Notes: generated by a model not told the origin, from the sequence alone. A DNA stretch of 64,000 nucleotides from Azomonas macrocytogenes (GCF_014191985.1 NZ_JACHXI010000002.1:248001-312000), one strand, 5' to 3'. Positions 40,674-51,481 are shown, counted from the first letter of the stretch. A program made the numbers and translations.

Positions 40674-41696
40674 ATGCATGTGAAACACCTGTTGCCAATC
40701 GTCATCCTTGCCCTCGCCGCCTGTTCTTCCGATAAATCCAAGGACGAAAACAGCGTAGATGAGAGTCTGGGCGAAACTGCACTCTATCAGCAAAGCCAGG
40801 AAGACTTGGACAATAGTAGCTATGCCAACGCCATCGCCAAACTCAAGGCACTGGAAGCGCGCTACCCCTTTGGTCGCTATGCTGAACAGGCACAACTCGA
40901 GCTGACCTACGCCTACTACAAGAACACCGAGCCGGATGCGGCGCGAGCAGCCGCGGATCGCTTCATTCGCCTGCATCCGGAGCACCCCAACGTCGACTAC
41001 GCCTATTACATCAAGGGCCTGGCGTCTTTCGATCAGGATCAGGGCATGCTCGCACGCTTTTTCCCGCTGGACATGACCAAGCGCGATCCGGGTGCCGCTC
41101 GCGACTCATTCACTGATTTCTCCCAGCTCACTTCACGCTATCCGAACAGCCGTTACTCGCCGGATGCCAAGGCGCGCATGATCTATCTGCGCAACCTGCT
41201 GGCCGCCAACGAAATCCACGTGGCGCACTACTATCTCAGACGCAAGGCCTATGTGGCTGCCGTCAACCGCGGCCGCTATGTGGTGGAGAACTACCAGGGC
41301 ACCCCGTCGGTCGGCGACGGACTGGCCATCATGACCGAAGCTTATCTACGCCTTGGACTGCAGGATCTGTCGGATACCAGCCTGGCGACACTCAAGCTTA
41401 ACTATCCACAGCACCCCACTTTGGAAAACGGTAATTTCGTTCCCAGCGTAAAGGAAACCACCGAGCGCTCCTGGCTATCTCGCACTGCACTACGCTTGAT
41501 CGAAGAAGAAGCGCCGCCACCGCCGCGCTCCAGCGCCAACCGCGATCTCACCCAGCAGTTCGAACAGGCCAGGCAAGATATTCCTCGTAATCTGCTGCCA
41601 CCTGAGCAACCAGAGGACAAGAACGGTGCCGATAGCGAAGACGGGACCAGCGAACGCTCTTGGTGGAGCCGTCTGACGTTCGGCCTGTTCGACTGA
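40674..41696 (+). CDS. bamD: outer membrane assembly lipoprotein BamD
   Basis: A 340-residue lipoprotein of the BAM complex, which folds beta-barrel proteins into the outer membrane. The signal peptide ends in lipobox LAAC (Cys17). TPR repeats follow, with [20 protein letters not shown] and [25 protein letters not shown] as the first. An acidic, proline-rich C-terminal tail (about 285-330) is longer than in E. coli (245 residues) but usual for pseudomonads (ComL). It is divergent from rluD, separated by 153 bp that should hold both promoters. Confidence 0.95.
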   Translation: MHVKHLLPIVILALAACSSDKSKDENSVDESLGETALYQQSQEDLDNSSYANAIAKLKALEARYPFGRYAEQAQLELTYAYYKNTEPDAARAAADRFIRLHPEHPNVDYAYYIKGLASFDQDQGMLARFFPLDMTKRDPGAARDSFTDFSQLTSRYPNSRYSPDAKARMIYLRNLLAANEIHVAHYYLRRKAYVAAVNRGRYVVENYQGTPSVGDGLAIMTEAYLRLGLQDLSDTSLATLKLNYPQHPTLENGNFVPSVKETTERSWLSRTALRLIEEEAPPPPRSSANRDLTQQFEQARQDIPRNLLPPEQPEDKNGADSEDGTSERSWWSRLTFGLFD

Positions 41697-41787
41697 TAAC
41701 CGTATGCAACATTACAAATTGGATCGGTCAGCACCGAACCAACTTCACCATGATTAGCTCTGTGCCATACGACCCGGGAAGAAAGGA

Positions 41788-42015
41788 ATGTTTCGTCTAT
41801 TATTCTGGATCGCTCTGATTGCTGCCGCGTTCTGGCTATGGCGCAAACTGAAGCGTAAACGCCCCACCCCGAAAGCCGAACCGAACACCACGCCGATGGT
41901 ACGTTGCAGCCAATGCGGCCTGCATGTACCGCAAACCCAGGCGCTACAGGCGAGAAATCGCTGGTATTGCAGCCGCGCACATCTGGAGCAGGACAGCCGA
42001 CATCTTGGCGATTGA
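41788..42015 (+). CDS. PP0621-family small membrane protein with zinc-ribbon-like motif
   Basis: A 75-residue protein with one N-terminal helix (about 3-18) followed by a basic stretch (WRKLKRKR) and MVRCSQCGLHVPQTQAL with a later RNRWYCSRAHLEQD. The pattern CxxC ... C-x3-H suggests a single zinc-binding site. It belongs to the PP0621 family, of unknown function, always found just before pilS in Pseudomonas. Its stop lies within the proposed pilS start region (11-base overlap). Confidence 0.82.
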   Translation: MFRLLFWIALIAAAFWLWRKLKRKRPTPKAEPNTTPMVRCSQCGLHVPQTQALQARNRWYCSRAHLEQDSRHLGD

Positions 42016-43597
42016 GGGGCAGCTTCTGATTGATGACCAGGATCAACGCATTCTGGGGCTGTACCACTTCTATCGCCTGACCATCGCACTGGTAATGTTG
42101 CTGCTAATCGCCAGTGGCCTGGATGACGACCTACTGAAAATGGTCGAACCCACCAGTTTTCGCCAAGGCGCCTGGCTTTACCTGACGACCAATGTCCTGA
42201 GCGCTCTTCTGGTACGCCAGCCCCGGTATGAGCTGCAGCTCTTCATCCTGGCGCTGCTGGATATCCTGCTGCTACTGATGCTGTTCTATTTCGCTGGTGG
42301 CACGCCCAGTGGTATTGGCAACCTCGTCGTAGTCGCCGTGGCCATCGCCAGTATCTTGCTGAACCAGCGTATCGGTCTGCTGATCGCTGCCATTGCTTCA
42401 CTAGGCCTGATTTATCTGACCTTTTACTTACAGCTCGTTTATCCGGCCGCCAGTCACCAATATGTACCCGCTGGCGTGCTCGGCGCGCTCTGCTTCGGCT
42501 CCGTTCTGTTGATCCAGACCCTGAGCCGCCGTCTGCGCATCAGTGAAAACCTGGCCCGCCAGCGCGGCGAAGCAGTCGCCAGTCTAGAAGCCCTGAACGC
42601 TTTGATTCTGCAACGTATGCGCACGGGCATTCTGGTCCTGGACTCTCGCCATCGTGTGCTGATGGCCAATCAGGGCGCACTCAATCTGCTGGGACAGGCG
42701 GACCTGCCAGGAAAACATCTCGATCAGCGGTGCTCTCGCTTGATCGAGCGCCTGGACCAATGGCGACAGAACCCCAGCCGCCGGCCGGACAGCCTGGAAC
42801 TCACCCCCAATGGACCGACAATCCAGCCCAGTTTCACACCGCTACAGCATGGCGAACAAAAAAACATACTGATCTTCCTTGAAGATCTTTTCCTGGTAGC
42901 CCAGCAGGCCCAGCAAATGAAGCTCGCATCGTTGGGGCGGCTCACGGCAAGCATCGCCCATGAAATACGCAACCCGCTCGGTGCGATCAGTCATGCCGCT
43001 CAATTGCTCCATGAGTCCGAAAGCCTGGACAAGCCAGATCGTCGTTTGGCGCAGATCATTCAGGAACACTCGCAACGCATGAATTCGATCATCGAAAATG
43101 TGCTGCAACTCTCCCGCCGACGCCAGGCAGCGCCACAATTGTTGAACCTGGAATACTCCTTGACTCAATTCACCAACGATCTACAGAGCAGGCTGGGCCC
43201 ACAACAGACACTGCATCTGGAGATCATCGACAACTCGCTGCAAACACGCATGGACCCCAACCAACTTGTACAGATTCTCTACAACCTGGTTCAGAACGGT
43301 CTTCGCTACAGCGGACAACTACACGAGCAGGCACAGACCTGGCTGAAGCTTCATCGCGATCCGGACTCCGATTTACCAATACTGGAAGTGCTGGACGACG
43401 GACCAGGCATAGCGGCAGAAAAACTCCAGCATATTTTTGAACCGTTCTTCACGACCGATATCAATGGCACGGGTTTGGGGCTATATCTCTGCCGCGAACT
43501 ATGCGAGAGCAATCAGGCACGCATCGACTATCAGGATCGAACGAATGGCGGAAGCTGCTTTCGCATCATCTTTGCGCATCCAGACAAGCGCGGATGA
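42005..43597 (+). CDS. pilS: sensor histidine kinase PilS
   Basis: A 530-residue inner-membrane kinase controlling type IV pilin expression. Six hydrophobic segments in about 20-190 form the sensor that detects pilin in the membrane, a PAS domain follows (about 205-300), then HisKA with SIAHEIRNPLGAISHA (His319) and an ATPase domain with NLVQNGLRYS, DDGPGI and GTGLGLYL. No ATG is available near the expected N terminus; TTG at 42005 gives exactly the 530 residues of P. aeruginosa PilS and puts the catalytic His at 319, the number known for that protein. An AGGA sits ten bases upstream. Confidence 0.9.
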   Translation: MAIEGQLLIDDQDQRILGLYHFYRLTIALVMLLLIASGLDDDLLKMVEPTSFRQGAWLYLTTNVLSALLVRQPRYELQLFILALLDILLLLMLFYFAGGTPSGIGNLVVVAVAIASILLNQRIGLLIAAIASLGLIYLTFYLQLVYPAASHQYVPAGVLGALCFGSVLLIQTLSRRLRISENLARQRGEAVASLEALNALILQRMRTGILVLDSRHRVLMANQGALNLLGQADLPGKHLDQRCSRLIERLDQWRQNPSRRPDSLELTPNGPTIQPSFTPLQHGEQKNILIFLEDLFLVAQQAQQMKLASLGRLTASIAHEIRNPLGAISHAAQLLHESESLDKPDRRLAQIIQEHSQRMNSIIENVLQLSRRRQAAPQLLNLEYSLTQFTNDLQSRLGPQQTLHLEIIDNSLQTRMDPNQLVQILYNLVQNGLRYSGQLHEQAQTWLKLHRDPDSDLPILEVLDDGPGIAAEKLQHIFEPFFTTDINGTGLGLYLCRELCESNQARIDYQDRTNGGSCFRIIFAHPDKRG

Positions 43598-43697
43598 GCC
43601 GCTCCTCATAGATGCAGAAGCGGTCACGGCATGCCCGGTCGTCCAAGAAGTAAGATAGCTCATTGCCTGTAGTGCCTGAGCTTTCCGGACCCCATAC

Positions 43698-45032
43698 ATG
43701 ACCGCCCGCCCAAGAGCCTTGATCGTCGACGACGAGCCGGATATCCGCGAGCTGCTGGATATCACTCTCGGTCGCATGAAACTCGATACCCGAACCGCTC
43801 GAAATATCAAGGAAGCCCGCAAATGGCTGGCTCGTGAAACCTACGACATCTGCCTGACCGACATGCGTCTGCCCGATGGCACCGGCCTGGAACTGGTGCA
43901 GCATATCCAGCAGCATTACGCGCAAACGCCCGTGGCCATGATTACTGCTTACGGCAGCATGGATACGGCCATCAATGCACTCAAAGCAGGCGCCTTCGAC
44001 TTTCTGACCAAACCAGTCGACTTGAGCCGCCTGCGCGAACTGATCAATAACGCCCTGCGCCTGCACATTTCGACCAGCCAGACCGACAATCGCCTGCTCG
44101 GCGAATCTCCACCGATGAAAACCTTACGCAAGCAGATCGCCAAGCTTGCCCGTAGCCTGGCTCCGGTTTATATCAGTGGCGAATCCGGGACTGGCAAGGA
44201 ATTGGTTGCGCGCATGATTCACGAGCAAGGGCCGCGTGCTACCGGAGCCTTCGTACCCGTCAACTGCGGTGCAATTCCATCCGAATTAATGGAAAGTGAG
44301 TTTTTCGGCCACAAGAAAGGCAGCTTCACCGGAGCGACGGAAGATAAACAAGGCTTGTTCCAGACAGCCACTGGAGGAACGCTCTTTCTCGATGAGGTAG
44401 CCGATCTGCCGCTACCGATGCAGGTCAAGCTTCTGCGAGCCATCCAGGAAAAAGCCGTGCGCGCCATCGGCGGACAGCAGGAAGTAACGGTCGATGTGCG
44501 CATTCTGTGCGCTACCCACAAGGATCTAGCACAGGAGGTCGATGCGGGCCGCTTTCGGCAGGATCTTTATTATCGCTTGAACGTCATCGAACTGCCCGTT
44601 CCGCCACTGCGCGAACGACGCGAAGATATCTCGTTACTGACCCAGGCCATACTGCGACGCCTGGCAGAAGAAACCGGCTCGACACCGACCCGACTGTTGC
44701 CAGAAGCACTGCAAAAATTGCAGCACTACCGCTTTCCCGGCAACGTACGCGAACTCGAAAACATGCTCGAACGCGCCTGCACCCTATGTGAAGACGGCCA
44801 GATCAAGCTTGGTGATCTACGCTTTGCCGACAGCCCGACGCAGAAATTATCGGGAAGTGAATCCACCCTGGCGCAGGTTGATAACCTCGAAGATCACCTT
44901 GAGGATATCGAGCGCAAACTGATCATGCAGACGTTGGAGGAGACTCGTTGGAATCGCACTGCTGCGGCACAACGTCTGGGGCTCAGTTTCCGCTCCATGC
45001 GCTACCGCCTGAAGAAATTGGGGCTGGATTGA
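43698..45032 (+). CDS. pilR: sigma-54-dependent response regulator PilR
   Basis: A 444-residue activator with receiver (1-120, D55), AAA+ domain (about 137-375) and Fis-type helix-turn-helix (about 400-444, NRTAAAQRLGLSFRSMRYRL). Walker A GESGTGKE is at 162-169. The sigma-54 contact loop reads GSFTGA, the common Ser variant of GAFTGA. It activates pilA transcription when phosphorylated by PilS. pilA itself is not in the window. The gap to pilS is 100 bp, so a second promoter is possible. Two hairpins follow the stop. Confidence 0.95.
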   Translation: MTARPRALIVDDEPDIRELLDITLGRMKLDTRTARNIKEARKWLARETYDICLTDMRLPDGTGLELVQHIQQHYAQTPVAMITAYGSMDTAINALKAGAFDFLTKPVDLSRLRELINNALRLHISTSQTDNRLLGESPPMKTLRKQIAKLARSLAPVYISGESGTGKELVARMIHEQGPRATGAFVPVNCGAIPSELMESEFFGHKKGSFTGATEDKQGLFQTATGGTLFLDEVADLPLPMQVKLLRAIQEKAVRAIGGQQEVTVDVRILCATHKDLAQEVDAGRFRQDLYYRLNVIELPVPPLRERREDISLLTQAILRRLAEETGSTPTRLLPEALQKLQHYRFPGNVRELENMLERACTLCEDGQIKLGDLRFADSPTQKLSGSESTLAQVDNLEDHLEDIERKLIMQTLEETRWNRTAAAQRLGLSFRSMRYRLKKLGLD

Positions 45033-45034
45033 AA

Positions 45035-45051
45035 CCTTCGAAAAACGAAGG
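45035..45051 (+). terminator. small hairpin after pilR
   Basis: CCTTCG AAAAA CGAAGG directly after the pilR stop: a six-base stem with an A-rich loop. It is followed by a larger hairpin and may act together with it. Confidence 0.4.
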
Positions 45052-45053
45052 CG

Positions 45054-45087
45054 AGGCGGAAAAAGACGCGTAGGCCTTTTTCCGCCT
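45054..45087. terminator. bidirectional terminator between pilR and the DUF2333 gene
   Basis: AGGCGGAAAAAG (45054-45065) and CTTTTTCCGCCT (45076-45087) form a perfect 12-base stem with A/T tracts in the stem, as in bidirectional Rho-independent terminators between converging genes. Confidence 0.75.
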
Positions 45088-45102
45088 GGTTAGCTCACAT
45101 CC

Positions 45103-46164
45103 TCAACCTTGCGACAACAAGGTACGCAGGTCGACGACCGCCGCATTGGCTCGTGAAATGAAATTGGCCATAACCAGCGAGTGATTGGCCAGTACGCCGT
45201 AGCCACTGCCGTTCAGGATGAACGGACTCCAGACTGACTTTTGCGCCGCATCGAATTCACGAATAATCTGACGAATACTGGCACTCGCATTCTTCCTCGC
45301 CAACACATCCGCGAAATCCACCTCGACGGCACGCAACAGATGAGACAGTGCCCAGGCTTGCCCACGGGCTTCATAAAAAACGTCGTCGATTTTCAACCAT
45401 GGCGTTTTCTCGACCTTTTCGGACACTTGAGGAGCAGTGCCGGCCGCCCCTTCGCCAGGAGTTGGCTCCGAGGTATTCAGATCGACCCGGCCGATACTCG
45501 CGGAAAGCCGCTGGGACAAAGAACCCATTCGGTTTGCCACATCGCCCAGCCAATGGCTCAGGTTGTCAGCACGTATATAGAACGATGCCTTCGGTTGCTG
45601 AGGGTCGGCCAGGCGGGCCAGATAACGATCCACAGCACCGATTCCACGACGGTATTCCGACTCGGTGGCCGGCAGTGCCCAGCTGTTGTTATCGAAATGG
45701 AACAGTGGCTCGCCATAGGCGAGATCCGGATCCTCAGCCGACTGGGACTGGGAGCGCGAGAAGTCCCGGCGCAGGGCTCGTGCCATATCCCGCACTTGAG
45801 TCAAAACACCGAATTCCCACCTCGGCATGTTATCCAGCCAGACACCCGGGGGAGCGATATCGTTCGACAGGTAGCCGCCCGGCTTGTCCAGCAGAGTATT
45901 GGCCAGATGCTTCAGGGTTTCCACGGTGGTATAGCCATTGACGAACTTGCGTCCGGTCAACTCGGCAGCAGCTTTCGCATCCTGTTCGACAGGAAAGGCA
46001 TCGGGCTCCTGACTCCAATACCAGCCGATGAGCAACGCTATCAGCAAATAAACCGCTACCAGCACGGCAACGATGCTCGTCACCAGCTCCTTCTTTGAAA
46101 AGCTCTCTGTACCGCCATAACTTTTTTCTCGCCATGTAAGAAGGCGATTTTTCCAATCCGACAT
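45103..46164 (-). CDS. DUF2333 family membrane protein
   Basis: A 353-residue protein of the DUF2333 family with one N-terminal helix (about 28-48, AVLVAVYLLIALLIGWYW) and a large, probably periplasmic helical domain. The family has no known function and is widespread in Pseudomonas. ATG 46164 (MSDWKNRLL) has AAAGGA nine bases upstream; ATG 46170 is closer to the same site and less likely. The long frame further upstream is not used. Residues about 240-265 are a Pro/Ala/Gly-rich linker (TSEPTPGEGAAGTAPQ). Confidence 0.82.
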   Translation of the reverse strand: MSDWKNRLLTWREKSYGGTESFSKKELVTSIVAVLVAVYLLIALLIGWYWSQEPDAFPVEQDAKAAAELTGRKFVNGYTTVETLKHLANTLLDKPGGYLSNDIAPPGVWLDNMPRWEFGVLTQVRDMARALRRDFSRSQSQSAEDPDLAYGEPLFHFDNNSWALPATESEYRRGIGAVDRYLARLADPQQPKASFYIRADNLSHWLGDVANRMGSLSQRLSASIGRVDLNTSEPTPGEGAAGTAPQVSEKVEKTPWLKIDDVFYEARGQAWALSHLLRAVEVDFADVLARKNASASIRQIIREFDAAQKSVWSPFILNGSGYGVLANHSLVMANFISRANAAVVDLRTLLSQG

Positions 46165-46586
46165 TGTCATCGATCCTTTTTTCCGGATGACTGAGATCGA
46201 TCGCCCCAGACTGGAACGAAAGACACCAAGAACTATATCGCAGCTTGAGCACCGACTCAGTGTTTGAAAGGCACTAGAGGTTGTAACGAAGCAAAACCAG
46301 GACATCGATCGCGATGAAGGTAGCCTCATCGGTTACCGGAACATCGGGACCATCTCATGCGGCATATCGAATGAATAGAGGTGCCCGTTCCTGGCTCAGA
46401 CTTGAGTCTGGCACGTTACATGAGAGTCATCAGTTTGCCATATGGTGCATTTTTTCCACCGGTCAGTTGCAGCATCCAGCCTGCGCCTGAAAGTTACCGG
46501 CTAGTCTCGATACCCGGTTCAGCCTGCCGTTTACCTGATTCCGGCACCGCTCCAGGCAAGACTCGATCCTGCGATGCGAATTTCCC
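46165..46586. other. intergenic region without a convincing gene
   Basis: 422 bp between the end of the YgiQ-family gene and the start of the DUF2333 gene, both on the minus strand. A short inverted repeat CAGACT TG AGTCTG lies near 46398-46411. It should hold the DUF2333 promoter. I see no RNA gene or credible coding frame. Confidence 0.5.
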
Positions 46587-48836
46587 TCAGCGACGCTTGC
46601 CGGGTTTGCTGCCAGCCTTGCGCCGCGCTTCTTGCGCCGCAGCCTTGGCTTTTTCACGCTTATCCCAAGGATTGCCATCCTGACTACGCGGTGGCAGCCC
46701 GATATGCTGGGTCAGCGCCACCCTCCCCGGCTTCGACTGACCTTTACCAGTTGGGGTGGAATTCTTGCGGCGCGCACTATGGTAACCATCGGTATCGGGC
46801 TGATGGGCCGGAATCAATTGATGTTTGCCATTACCAATCAGCTCCGCTTGCCCCATATCCTTCAACGCCTCGCGCAGCAGTGGCCAGTTCCGGGGATCGT
46901 GATAGCGCAGGAATGCCTTGTGCAGGCGCCGCTGTTGTTCACTCTTGACGACGAAAATACCATCGCTTTTATAGGTGACCTTGTGCAGAGGATTGCGCCC
47001 CGAGTGATACATGGCCGTGGCGGTGGCCATGGGGGACGGGTAGAACGCTTGCACCTGGTCGGTGCGAAACCCGTTGCGCTTGAGCCACAAGGCAAGGTTC
47101 AGCATATCCTCATCGGTGGTTCCTGGATGTGCGGCGATAAAGTAGGGAATCAGATACTGCTCTTTACCTGCCTCTCTGGAAAACTTTTCGAACATGCGTT
47201 TGAAGCGGTCGTAGGTACCGATTCCCGGCTTCATCATCCTGGAAAGTGGACCTTCTTCGGTATGTTCCGGAGCAATCTTGAGATAGCCACCGACGTGGTG
47301 GGTAACCAGTTCCTTGACATATTCGGGCGACTCCACCGCCAGGTCATAGCGCAACCCGGAGGCGATCAGGATCTTCTTTACTCCCGGCAGATCGCGGGCC
47401 GAACGATACAAGTGGATCAGTGCCGAGTGATCGGTATTCAAGTTGGCACAGATGCCTGGATAGACACAGGATTGCTTGCGACAGGAGGATTCGATCGAGC
47501 GGCTCTTGCAAGCGAGCCGATACATGTTGGCGGTCGGTCCGCCGAGATCGGAAATGATACCGGTGAAGCCCGGCACCCGATCACGGATTTCTTCGATCTC
47601 GCGGATGATCGACTCTTGCGAGCGATTCTGGATGATCCGCCCTTCATGTTCGGTGATCGAACAGAAAGTACAGCCACCGAAACAGCCGCGCATGATGTTC
47701 ACCGAGAAGCGGATCATCTCGTAGGCAGGAATCTTTTCGCCGGCGTAAGCTGGATGCGGTACACGGGCGAAAGGCATACCGAAGACGTAATCCATCTCTT
47801 CGGTGGTCATGGGAATCGGCGGCGGATTCAGCCAGATATCCAGATTGTCATGTCGCTGCACCAGTGCGCGCGCGTTTCCCGGATTGATTTCCAGATGCAG
47901 CACACGGCTGGCATGGGCATAAAGTACCGGGTCGTTGCGTACCTTCTCGAACGCCGGCAGGCGAATCACTGTGCGCTCGCGCTCCAACCGTGGATGCGGC
48001 AGCAATTGCACCGCTTTGACCTCATCCATCTTGTCGACCGGATCTTTACCCTGTTCGATGGCACAAGCGTCAAGATCCTGGGTGTTGACGTAGGGGTTGA
48101 TGATCTTGTCGATCTGACCCGGGCGATCGATCCGGGACGAATCGATCTCGAACCAACCCTCGGGCGTGTCGCGGCGAATGAAAGCCGTACCGCGCACATC
48201 GGTAAGCGTCTCGACCCGCTCGCCTGCCGCCAGTCGTTGAGCGACTTCGACCACCGCGCGTTCTGCGTTGCCATATAGCAGCAGATCGGCAGTAGCATCC
48301 ATCAAGATCGAGCGGCGTACCTTGTCCTGCCAGTAATCGTAGTGAGCGATCCGGCGCAGCGAAGCTTCGATGCCACCCAGCACTACCGGCACATGGCTGT
48401 ATGCTTCCTTGCAACGCTGGCTGTAGACCAGGCTGGCGCGATCCGGGCGCTTGCCGGCAATACCTCCAGGCGTATAGGCATCGTCGGAGCGGACCTTCCG
48501 GTCGGCGGTGTAGCGATTGATCATCGAATCCATATTGCCAGCCGCAACACCAAAGAACAGATTCGGCTCGCCAAGACGCATAAAGTCATCTTTGGAGCGC
48601 CAGTCCGGCTGACTGATGATGCCAACACGAAAACCCTGAGCCTCCAGCAAACGGCCGATGATCGCCATGCCGAACGAGGGATGGTCCACATAGGCATCAC
48701 CGGTGACAATGATGACGTCGCAGGAATCCCAACCGAGCCGGTCCATTTCTTCCCGGCTCATCGGCAGGAAAGGCGCCGGCCCGAAACACTCGGCCCAGTA
48801 CTTGGGATAATCGAACAGTGGCTTGACGGCGTGCAT
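46587..48836 (-). CDS. YgiQ family radical SAM protein
   Basis: A 749-residue radical S-adenosylmethionine enzyme of the YgiQ (UPF0313) family. The N-terminal region (about 1-300, [20 protein letters not shown]) is the B12-binding-like domain, and the radical SAM core has the 4Fe-4S motif [10 protein letters not shown] (Cys-x3-Cys-x2-Cys). A basic, low-complexity C-terminal tail ([20 protein letters not shown]) follows. The reaction is unknown. The start at 48836 ([14 protein letters not shown]) fits homologues, though no good ribosome-binding site is visible. Confidence 0.9.
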   Translation of the reverse strand: MHAVKPLFDYPKYWAECFGPAPFLPMSREEMDRLGWDSCDVIIVTGDAYVDHPSFGMAIIGRLLEAQGFRVGIISQPDWRSKDDFMRLGEPNLFFGVAAGNMDSMINRYTADRKVRSDDAYTPGGIAGKRPDRASLVYSQRCKEAYSHVPVVLGGIEASLRRIAHYDYWQDKVRRSILMDATADLLLYGNAERAVVEVAQRLAAGERVETLTDVRGTAFIRRDTPEGWFEIDSSRIDRPGQIDKIINPYVNTQDLDACAIEQGKDPVDKMDEVKAVQLLPHPRLERERTVIRLPAFEKVRNDPVLYAHASRVLHLEINPGNARALVQRHDNLDIWLNPPPIPMTTEEMDYVFGMPFARVPHPAYAGEKIPAYEMIRFSVNIMRGCFGGCTFCSITEHEGRIIQNRSQESIIREIEEIRDRVPGFTGIISDLGGPTANMYRLACKSRSIESSCRKQSCVYPGICANLNTDHSALIHLYRSARDLPGVKKILIASGLRYDLAVESPEYVKELVTHHVGGYLKIAPEHTEEGPLSRMMKPGIGTYDRFKRMFEKFSREAGKEQYLIPYFIAAHPGTTDEDMLNLALWLKRNGFRTDQVQAFYPSPMATATAMYHSGRNPLHKVTYKSDGIFVVKSEQQRRLHKAFLRYHDPRNWPLLREALKDMGQAELIGNGKHQLIPAHQPDTDGYHSARRKNSTPTGKGQSKPGRVALTQHIGLPPRSQDGNPWDKREKAKAAAQEARRKAGSKPGKRR

Positions 48837-48938
48837 GGCGGAAACCGATTGGGTTGAAGCGTGAGGGCGCAAAATATAGCACACAAAACAGACAAATCCC
48901 GACCAAAAAGCTAGGACTTTATCCGTATGGAACCGGGA

Positions 48939-50012
48939 TTATCGATAATGACGCGGCACCCGTGGTGTCACCTTGGTCAACAATTCGTAACCGATGGTGC
49001 CGCATGCTTGCGCCAACTCATCAACGGGCAGTTGTGCTCCCCAGAGCTCAACCTCATCGCCAATCTGTGCGGCCGGCAGATCGCTCAGATCGACTGCCAG
49101 CATGTCCATCGATACCCGGCCAGCCAGTGGTACCCGCTGACCACGGATCACTACCGGTGTACCGGACGGTGCATGACGCGGATAGCCATCAGCGTAGCCG
49201 CAGCTGACCGTGCCGATCTTCGATGGTCGCCCGGCAATCCAGCTAGCGCCATAGCCGACACACTCTCCAGGCGGTACGTCGCGTATTGCAATGAGCTGCC
49301 CTGTCAACGTCATCAACGGTTTCAGGCCTAGACTTGCAGCAGATCGATCAGCGAACGGTGAAGCGCCATAGAGCATGATTCCCGGTCGGATCCAATCCAT
49401 ATGGGCAGCGGGAAGTGTCAAGATGGCAGCAGAATTGGCCAGGGAGCGCTGCCCGACGGGCAAATCCTGCACAGAGAGAAAATACTCCAGTTGCTGCCTG
49501 GTCAATGGATGCTCATGTTCGTCAGCACAGGCGAAATGGCTCATCAGGTTCAGCTCGGCAACTTGTGGAGCCTGCTTCAATGCACCGAAACACTCGCGCA
49601 ATTTCGCCGCAACAAAGCCCAACCGATGCATTCCCGAGTCCAGTTTGAGCCAGACATTCAGCGGGCGAACCAGTGAAGCTGACAGTAGTGCCTCAACCTG
49701 TGCCTCTCCCTGGACAGCCACATCCAGCCTCAACTGGGCAGCAGCCAGGTATTCTTCTGCCGCGAAGCAGCCTTCCAGCAACAGAATGCGCGCCTCTCCA
49801 TGCACGGCCCGGACCTCGATTGCTTCCTCCAGGCAAGCCACAGCAAAGCCATCGGCAATATCGCGCAACGTTGTAACGGCTTCGCGGACACCGTGCCCAT
49901 AGGCATTCGCCTTGACTACGGCGAATGCCTTGCGCTCCGGCGCACACTGCTTCGCATACAGGTAATTATGGCGGAGCGCGGCCAGATCGACCGTGGCGAC
50001 TAACGGGCGCAT
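48939..50012 (-). CDS. alr: alanine racemase
   Basis: A 357-residue PLP enzyme interconverting L- and D-alanine for peptidoglycan. The PLP Lys34 is in AVVKANAYGHG, and the catalytic Tyr from the second subunit is in VGYGASWIAGRPS near 254. AAGGATTCC precedes the ATG. It follows dnaB on the same strand after 74 bp, the order seen in Pseudomonas and E. coli. Whether it is the biosynthetic or catabolic (DadX) type cannot be settled by sequence alone, but the position beside dnaB indicates Alr. Confidence 0.95.
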   Translation of the reverse strand: MRPLVATVDLAALRHNYLYAKQCAPERKAFAVVKANAYGHGVREAVTTLRDIADGFAVACLEEAIEVRAVHGEARILLLEGCFAAEEYLAAAQLRLDVAVQGEAQVEALLSASLVRPLNVWLKLDSGMHRLGFVAAKLRECFGALKQAPQVAELNLMSHFACADEHEHPLTRQQLEYFLSVQDLPVGQRSLANSAAILTLPAAHMDWIRPGIMLYGASPFADRSAASLGLKPLMTLTGQLIAIRDVPPGECVGYGASWIAGRPSKIGTVSCGYADGYPRHAPSGTPVVIRGQRVPLAGRVSMDMLAVDLSDLPAAQIGDEVELWGAQLPVDELAQACGTIGYELLTKVTPRVPRHYR

Positions 50013-50086
50013 GCAGGAATCCTTCAAAACCGGACAAGTGTCCGGATGGTACTCCGGCCCCAATCGTTTTGCGCAGACTTGAAGGG

Positions 50087-51481
50087 CTATTCGTCTTCGA
50101 ACTGATAGCTGCCGGCGGCCAGGTTATCGAAGCGCGTGTACTTGCCGAGAAAGGCTAGCCGTATCGTCCCGATAGGACCGTTACGCTGTTTACCGATGAT
50201 AATTTCGGCAATGCCCTTGTGCTCGGTTTCCGGATGATAAACCTCGTCGCGATAGACGAACATAATGATGTCGGCATCCTGCTCGATAGCCCCTGACTCA
50301 CGCAAATCCGAGTTGACCGGCCGCTTGTTCGGGCGCTGTTCGAGAGAACGGTTGAGTTGCGAAAGCGCCACGACCGGGCAATTGAACTCCTTGGCAAGAC
50401 CTTTCAGCGAACGGGAAATCTCGGAAATTTCGTTGGTGCGATTTTCTCCGGAAGCACCAGGTATCCGCATCAATTGCAGGTAGTCGACCATGATCAGACC
50501 AATCTCGCCATGTTCACGGGTCAGGCGACGAGCTCTAGCACGCATCTCGGTCGGTGAGATTCCCGCCGTATCGTCGATGAACAATTTGCGCTCGTTGAGC
50601 AGATTGACCGCTGAAGTCAGGCGCGGCCAGTCATCGTCGTCCAACTTGCCGGTGCGCACCTTGGTTTGGTCGATGCGGCCAAGCGATGACAGCATTCGCA
50701 TGACGATGGAGTCGGCCGGCATTTCCAGGGAAAACACCAGCACGGCCTTATCGCTGCGCAGCACGGCGTTTTCCACCAGGTTCATGGCAAAAGTGGTCTT
50801 GCCCATCGAGGGTCGTCCGGCAACAATTACCAGGTCTGCCGGCTGCAAGCCACTGGTCTTCTCGTCCAGATCGATGAAGCCGGTGGAAATGCCAGTCAAA
50901 CCTTCCCCGCTATTGAACAGCGAATCAATGCGGTCGATGGTCTTCACGAGAATATCGTTGATACCTATCGGGCCACCGGTCTTGGGCCGCGCTTCAGCGA
51001 TCTGGAAAATCTGCCGTTCAGCTTCGTCCAGTACCTCTTCGGCATTCTTGCCTTGCGGAAAATAGGCGTTGTCGGCAATTTCGTTGCTGATCGAAATCAG
51101 CTGGCGCAAAGTGGCTCGCTCACGGACGATCTGCGCGTAAGCCTTGATATTGGCCACCGACGGGGTGTTCTTGGCCAGCTCTCCCAGATAGGCCAGGCCG
51201 CCCACTTGTGACAATGTACCCTCTTTGTCCAACTGCTCGGAAAGCGTGACTACATCGAACGGCTGGTTATGCTCCGCCAGTTTGACGACGGCACGAAAAA
51301 TCAGCCGGTGATCGTGGCGGTAGAAATCCCCATCGGAAACCTGATCGGAAACCCGCTCCCAGGAATTGTTATCCAGCATCAATCCGCCCAGCACGGCCTG
51401 CTCGGCCTCGATGGAATGCGGCGGGACCTTGAGCGCGGCGGTTTCCAGATCGTATTGGGGGGAAGCACTGATATCGTTCAT
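50087..51481 (-). CDS. dnaB: replicative DNA helicase DnaB
   Basis: A 464-residue hexameric 5'-3' helicase of the replisome. The N-terminal dimerisation domain (about 15-125, PHSIEAEQAVLGGLMLDN) is followed by the RecA-like motor with Walker A AGRPSMGKTT at 221-230, a Walker B-containing IMVDYLQLM, and SQLNRSLEQRPNKRPVNSDLRESG. No intein is present. It lies after the rpsF-rplI operon terminator with its own upstream gap of 138 bp. Confidence 0.97.
   Translation of the reverse strand: MNDISASPQYDLETAALKVPPHSIEAEQAVLGGLMLDNNSWERVSDQVSDGDFYRHDHRLIFRAVVKLAEHNQPFDVVTLSEQLDKEGTLSQVGGLAYLGELAKNTPSVANIKAYAQIVRERATLRQLISISNEIADNAYFPQGKNAEEVLDEAERQIFQIAEARPKTGGPIGINDILVKTIDRIDSLFNSGEGLTGISTGFIDLDEKTSGLQPADLVIVAGRPSMGKTTFAMNLVENAVLRSDKAVLVFSLEMPADSIVMRMLSSLGRIDQTKVRTGKLDDDDWPRLTSAVNLLNERKLFIDDTAGISPTEMRARARRLTREHGEIGLIMVDYLQLMRIPGASGENRTNEISEISRSLKGLAKEFNCPVVALSQLNRSLEQRPNKRPVNSDLRESGAIEQDADIIMFVYRDEVYHPETEHKGIAEIIIGKQRNGPIGTIRLAFLGKYTRFDNLAAGSYQFEDE

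Noticed and set aside
46632-48278. 548-codon plus-strand open frame opposite the YgiQ-family gene
   Set aside because: It is antisense to a well-conserved radical SAM protein and follows from its codon bias; no motif or ribosome-binding site supports it.
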